Part shown: positions 58,572 to 64,000 of the stretch, in pieces
Numbering within the stretch: position 1 is the stretch's first letter
Layout of the letters: every line of letters begins with the position of its first letter
Origin: Desarmillaria ectypa
Lineage: Eukaryota; Basidiomycota; Agaricomycetes; Agaricales; Physalacriaceae
Direction: 5' to 3'
NCBI GenBank assembly: GCA_030407005.1
Contig: JAUDYN010000008.1
Coordinates: 868,001-932,000 of the forward strand
DNA: 64,000 bases
Made by a program: the position numbers and the translations under genes
The notes under the pieces: model-generated
Told to the model about the DNA's origin: nothing
The model's input: only the letters and a program-made list of their open reading frames with translations
The model's database searches: none

Positions 58572-60859
58572 TCAGATCGTACCCGACCCTCTGAACCAAG
58601 CATTCACAGGTTTCTCCTTCGGGCCAGTCAAAGATCTTGAAGCAAGCTTCGTAGAGCTACCGTGATTGCGGCGCCGGCCTGGCGTCCATTCCTGCAACCA
58701 AGTATGCATGGACTCCAAAGCCTGACTCTGGACAGCGGCAATAGTAGGGTCGATCGCACCGTTTGCGGTCGAAAGATCAGAACAATGGAATCCGTCGCCG
58801 AGCCCAATGGGCTGCGAGGCAGTGCTGGGAATATCTACAGTCTGAGCAGATACAGTCGCTTCTCTCCAAGGATCGCCTGATCAAATTATGTGGGTAATGG
58901 CTTTTGGCGTAGAAATAAACCACGCACGTATGCCGTTAGCGAAAAAGAGTCTATTGGTCCTCACATCCCAGCCTTTGTATGCTTCGTTGGTCTTTGCCAC
59001 GTCAATGGTCGTAGGCGGTGTGGGAAAAGCTTCAGGGAACATGTACGAGCACTGCCGCTATTTTTAGAATGTTTAGACTAGTTCGACAATTTGCGGCGAA
59101 GGGAGCGTACGAAATCAGAAGGCGGCTGCACTAGGCGCGTAACAATGGCCGGAAGCCCTTGTGGCGGTCCATCCTATCCAAAAATGAGACTGTAACCCTG
59201 AAGCCAAGTTTAAACATACTTGGAGGTAGCCGACTTGATTGCACCTGTAAAGAATATGAAATTACGGACCATTAAGAGGACAAAAAACATACACTATCCA
59301 AAACCATGATCGACCCGAATTGTTGATGCTGGTGTCCGTGTAGTAGTCTTGAGAGGCATCATAGGTGCCAAGACAAGTTCTGAAATTAAGTCAATGACCG
59401 TTACGCTGAGTGTCAAACATATAGCATACTCTGCATCCAAATTCCCGCAAACTGAACTACAGTTCAGGAGATCGACGCAGCGCTAGATCATCACGGTTCA
59501 CTTACGCTCCGATATGTACGTATTCTTGAAGTACGAACTCCAAGCTGTCAAAGCATGATCCAAACCCCAACCCTCGGAGGACGCAGAAACTCCATTTTTG
59601 ACTTCCAGCGCATCACAGAACTTGAAGAATTGCGCACCCGAACCAGATGTCGGCTGTAAAGACTGCCAGTCCCACAAGTTGTTACGAACTGGGAGGGGAT
59701 TGAGCTGATACCAATAACAGGTAAAGACTAAACGAACGAGCACCAGCAACGTCGTCAAGATGGGTCATATTACCCATCCCAAAGGAGTTCTTGATTATTT
59801 GGATGGCAGACTGGTTGCCGGAAGAAAAGACCTGGTCAATGTGGGCAATTACAGCACCGACATCGGCCGAACAGTTGGCTGCCATGTTTTGACGAATCGG
59901 TTCGAAGTATCGCCAGTAGTCACTGAAACAAATCAACTAGAAGCTCAGGGTCGACGACAAAAAGCGCACAGGATGGCTTCTACTACCCCGGATGAAGAGT
60001 ACCCTGCCCAGAAAACGCCAGGTTGGCTGCAGAAATTAATTTGCGGTCGTCAAGGATCTATCCTAACCTACTTGACAACTGTCCAACTCGTCAATGCACC
60101 TGAGCCAAAATTAGTCAGCAAGTGCAGGAGGATTGGGCGGGATGAATTACCGGAATAGCTCCCGCCTGTGAGAATCCAGGGTGCCTTGTCTGGGCTGACT
60201 TCTCCGCTATTGGGCATGGGTAACTTGACATTCTTAGCAAAATAGACGAGGTCGTCGATAGCTTGCTGCAGCGTATGTAGCCGTAAGCTGTTGACAGTAA
60301 GGTCTGGATAGGGATTACTGAGGCCGTAAAAACGGTGCTCCAGAACGATCACTGCGCCATTCTCTTGTTGCGCTATCAGTCCATTTATGGTCCTATTAGT
60401 GAGATAACCTGTGTATGCTGCGAAAGGGGCAGGCATTAGTCCAGCCCGCTGATAAAATAAAAGGCTAAAATCACTTACGTGCCGCATTGGTTTCTCCTGG
60501 GGTCATCAGAATGATTGGACCGCCTGGAACGTACCGTTATGAGTACGGCTCTGAGAATCTGAGAAACTCAACTCACCGGGTTCATAAAATTCGTACGTAT
60601 GCCAGTAACGTTGTTGAAACGTTCCCAGGGATGGGTTGTTGTGGTCAATGAGCTGGTCGAAAACGTAGGTCGTGTTGTAAGGAGGTAGCACGGTACCGTT
60701 ACGACTTAGAACTGGTTCGTCGGGATCCTCGATAGTAACAACCGGGATACCCGGCCTGGGTATGATGTTTCCATGAGAACGACCGTCACGTAACGCGCCA
60801 TTCACGCATAACAGCGGGCAAAAGGCGAGAAGGGCCACCCAGAAGTTTGGGAGAGGCAT
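58572..60859 (-). CDS. Secreted serine carboxypeptidase, family S28
   Basis: Thirteen exons on the minus strand: 60859-60577, 60523-60479, 60417-60151, 60099-60072, 60026-59970, 59922-59738, 59688-59506, 59451-59430, 59379-59293, 59244-59220, 59173-59111, 59057-58928 and 58876-58572; all GT-AG, phases agree, 559 aa. A signal peptide (NFWVALLAFCPLLCVNG) starts the protein. S28 motifs are FDQLIDHNNP, RYWHTYEFYEPGGPIILMTP, VLEHRFYGLS, the catalytic Ser in GGSYSG, FWAGYSSSGVV, GTYDASQDYY, the Asp in ANGIRDPWR and the His in GDGFHCSD. The family cleaves Pro-X bonds (Pro-Xaa carboxypeptidase/prolyl aminodipeptidase type) outside the cell or in the vacuole. N-glycosylation sites are visible. The C-terminus (~40 aa) is basic and variable. 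Confidence 0.95.
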
Positions 60860-62330
60860 TATGGACGCCGTATCCTCACAATACGTGAATTTATACGAAA
60901 AGCTTTCCACGAATGTGTTATTTATAATTGCAATGTTCTATCACACTTTGACCAATTAATGTATATAGACCACGATGCTGAGATAAAGATCCTTACCTCG
61001 ATTGTCCAATTGTCAATGAGATGTGCCGCCTGTTACAGATGGCAGTGATGCGCGCCCTGTGTCGTTACCAGACCCACATGGGGAGTACGTAGTCGGTTTC
61101 TAGCGATACTCGAGGGTTAACAAGCATTCTCATAAGAGATAACGGGACCGTGAACCTGTGAATAAAGATATCAAACCGTTACCACATGATGCCTATCGTA
61201 TACGTACTGTTCCGCACAAAAGCGTCATAGTACCTTGCAGCAAGACAGGATACGCACAACTCAATCGACTCTCCGTGTATTTCCCTGTGATTCAGCGATG
61301 AAGCATGTGGAAGAAGGCGCATCTTGATGGTGTAAAAATTGAAAAAGGGACGACCAAGCTAAAATTACTGGCGCAGTACCTGACTGTGAGGTCTGCGCTT
61401 CCAATACTGGGATTTTGTTCTACACACACCATGCATAAGGGGCACTCATGATCACTCCGCTATCCAAGGGCTCTCCAAATTCGCTCTCAGCGGAAGAGAA
61501 AGGACTTTTATCGGAGCAAGTAGCGTCCTCCTCGTTGATCTTTGCGCTACAATGGAGGCGATAGAGGCACATGGTAGCACAGACGTGAGGTGTAGCATGT
61601 GAGAACCTCTCCCCAGGCAAATGATAAGCGGCGCTAGGCGGTTTTATGATTTGGAAATGCTTGTAATTACCTTGTTGGAAAGGGTAAAATGCGAGCTGGC
61701 TGCGGAGCGAGCTTCTTGCTACTGGTTAGTAACAAGCTCTCCAATCCCCGTTGTTACATGTAAGGTACTGCCGGACGTTCTTGTAAGTTGTTCAGTCCTC
61801 TCAAAACTCCTAGATAAGGAGCATTGCTGGTCCCGCCGGTATTCTTGGCTTACAAGTCCCGGTAAAGCCAGCAAGGTCCTGGGCGCTGGCATGGCGACAC
61901 TTGTATGAAAGGTAATGCGATTTTCTATGTGTTCGTGAGTATCGTTTCGATATCAACTGGCCAAAGCCGACGCACCTTCTTTCCCTCTCCTTTGCTGTAG
62001 ACCTCCACCCAAGTCTATCATCACAAACGAACCAAGTAAAAAGCTGGAAGAAAATGTGGAAAGTGTTGCGATTGGCCGACTACGTTACATAAGCAACTCA
62101 GTAATTGTAGGACGTGAAAAAATGCCACCGTGACGCTCTCGCTCCTGGTATTACTACTTGCTCTTGCTCATTACTCGGTCACTGTAGTCACGTGACAGCA
62201 TGTATGAGGGCATTTCTGCACTTTCCTGGAATCCTGACACAATATTCAAAACCTGAATTATCATGCTACATTTATCAGCAACGTCTGCGGCTATTTCTGT
62301 ACCACTGCTTTATTCTATTCTATACTACTC
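60860..62330. other. Intergenic between the carboxypeptidase and the epoxide hydrolase pseudogene
   Basis: About 1.5 kb with only short, unrecognisable frames (for example plus 61621-61908). The two flanking genes diverge, so both promoters would lie here. Confidence 0.5.
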
Positions 62331-63880
62331 ATGATGGCAGAAACTCCATTCAGTATCTCTATCTCAGACGAAAAACCCGAAGAGCTTCACAAGAAGCTCG
62401 AACTCACCGCATTGCCTAACGAACTCCAGGATTCAGGGTGGAAGTATGGCGACATCAAGCGATTAGTAGCCAGGTGGAAGGACGGCTTCCACTGGAAGGT
62501 ACAGGAAGCTATACTTAACGCGTAACTACCTCAGTTCATTCGGAATATCCAGGTGGAAGGACATGACACGCTGAACATCCACTATGTTCATCAGAAGAGC
62601 CAAGTTGTCGACGCGATTCCTTTGTTATGCATTCACGGATGTACGTATTCCAGTCCAATGCACGAGACGCAATTAGCTTTATCTGTAGGGTCCAGGAGCT
62701 TCATTGAAGTACGGAAAATACTTCCATTGTTAACAGCATCATCACCAGACTATCCTAGCTTCCATGTCGTCGCGCTCAGCTTACCGGGATACGGCTTTTC
62801 TCAGGCTACCAAAAAACAGGGTTTCAAGATAGGACAACGCGCCGAGGTGAGCAGAATGACCTCACTCATGTTAGGTCTGACCATCGACTCTGGGTTAGAA
62901 ACAAGCTAATGATATCTCTTGGCTACGATAAATACGGTATTCATCAAACAATCACGTATGGCTGTTTTGTTAACGACCTGTAAAGTCATGCAAGGTGGAG
63001 ACGGGTGCCATTGTACGTATGCATTCCATTCCTTTCAACGGAAAATCTGCATTACAACGGTCTCCAGATTTCACGAAAACTCCAGTATCTATGGTGGAGC
63101 ACATAGTCAGGCATGGCACACAAATACGCCAAGGTAAGTAATCATTGTGGCCTTTCGAATTATATATTCTGATTTTGCATCTAAGAGTAAGGCTTCCGAC
63201 TATCTACGAACCTCTTTTGTATCTTCCACACATGCTTACGCCCTATACGGAAACCGAAAAGGCAAGATTGCAACGAACCAAGTGGTTTGAGAACCAAGGG
63301 AGAGGATACCACGGCCAACACTCGACTCAGCCTCAGACAATAGGCTATTCACTCGCCGATTCTCCCGTTGGGCTTCTTAGCTGGACTTACGAAAAGCTCG
63401 TTAACTGGAGCGATGCATACCTTTGTGATGACGATGAAAGCGAGTGATCTTATTTTATGTACCTCTCGCTGAGCCTCAGGTCCCCGTTACAGTGTTGACT
63501 TGGGTATCTATCTACTGGTTTTCTAGGGAAGGTCCGACTGTGTCTATCAGACTTTACTATGAATATGTTCAATCCGGAGATCGTGTGCTAACGAAGGAGC
63601 CCACTATTCCCCTTGGTCTCTCCTACTTTCCCAAAGAGGTGTGCTGTTATTCTCGACTGTGAGTGTGTCCCACTGCTAGCGCGAGGAGCCTATGCTCATA
63701 GCTAATCTCCTCAGCTGGTCTCGGGCCGAATGGAATCTAGTGTTCGAGTTGGAGCATACTAGTGGGGACACTCTGCCGCCCATGAGAAGCCACACGAGTT
63801 GGTGATTGACTTTAGGAAAATGTTCGGGAAGGATGGCCCGGCGTTTGGTGTTGTTCCGAGAAGGACTGGATACGTGTGAC
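62331..63880 (+). pseudogene. Epoxide hydrolase pseudogene
   Basis: Homologous along its whole length to the intact epoxide hydrolase at 30868-32515, with the same intron positions. It starts MAETPFSISISDEKPEEL and ends about 63880 with GVVPRRTGYV. Lesions are: a TAA at 62523-62525 where the intact gene has Asp (LNADLPQF); HGWPGSF changed to HGWSRSF; the intron 2 acceptor lacking AG (reads CTCTGGGTTAGA); the nucleophile motif GGDWGAH shortened to GGDGCH; and frame loss in the following exon. Later exons (YSLADSPVGLLSWTYEKL, HWSAAHEKPHEL-like end) remain recognisable. Any start codon product would stop after 64 residues. Confidence 0.9.
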
Positions 63881-64000
63881 GCGCGCAGGTCCGCCTGAAG
63901 GTCCGGTCACTCCAAAAAAAAAAATCTTTAGAAGGTACCATCCTGTGAGAAAGGTCACCTGTGTTGTTGAACCACCTCCAGATCTCAGGATTATTCTCCG
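63881..64000. other. Window end, no feature
   Basis: No coding or repeat signal recognised apart from an A10 run at 63914. Confidence 0.4.

Noticed and set aside
1..64000. CRISPR arrays, bacterial operons or phage genes
   Set aside because: Spliceosomal introns and fungal gene families throughout; no regularly spaced repeats were seen.

Overview
The window is nuclear DNA of a filamentous basidiomycete, most likely an agaric-type mushroom (Agaricomycetes). The evidence is the density of 45-60 nt spliceosomal introns, full-length basidiomycete-style housekeeping genes, an agaric-type TKL kinase, fungal phytochromes and degenerate Ty3/gypsy, LTR and LINE elements. All gene models were built by eye from splice motifs, reading frame and conserved protein motifs; no search was run.

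Layout. 1-11.3 kb is a wreck of Ty3/gypsy chromodomain retrotransposons, mostly on the minus strand, almost free of CpG and full of stops, with at least four LTRs, one in inverted orientation. 12.5-29.9 kb is gene-dense and conserved: a mitochondrial-type PPR-like protein (-), ribosomal P0 (+), trehalose-6-phosphate synthase (+), a vacuolar-type Ca2+ P-type ATPase (+), eIF1A (+) and a TKL-type protein kinase (+). A two-copy dispersed repeat lies before the ATPase and across the 5' end of the kinase. 30.9-36.9 kb holds an epoxide hydrolase (-), EMC4 (+), an MBIP-like protein (-), an RNase P Rpr2-type subunit (+) and an FAD monooxygenase (+).

37.5-57.7 kb is a duplication zone. It contains a decayed second FAD monooxygenase and a tandemly duplicated unit made of a plus-strand short-chain dehydrogenase (SDR) facing a minus-strand phytochrome hybrid histidine kinase. 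In unit 1 the SDR is a pseudogene carrying a solo LTR with a perfect 5-bp target duplication. In unit 2 the SDR is intact. Phytochrome 1 is intact as traced (19 exons, 1575 aa), and phytochrome 2 appears intact at the junctions checked. The two share a roughly 1.69-kb tract with about five differences and no indel, although the flanking parts have clearly diverged, which points to recent gene conversion. The spacer between the units holds a LINE remnant, another LTR and poorly preserved coding sequence. 58.6-60.9 kb is a secreted S28 serine carboxypeptidase (-). 62.3-63.9 kb is a decayed paralog of the epoxide hydrolase.

No bacterial-type operons, CRISPR arrays or convincing tRNA/rRNA genes were seen. 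The most notable features are the mosaic phytochrome pair and its SDR partner, recurrent GC-AG introns, CpG-depleted transposon decay and several intact/pseudogene paralog pairs.
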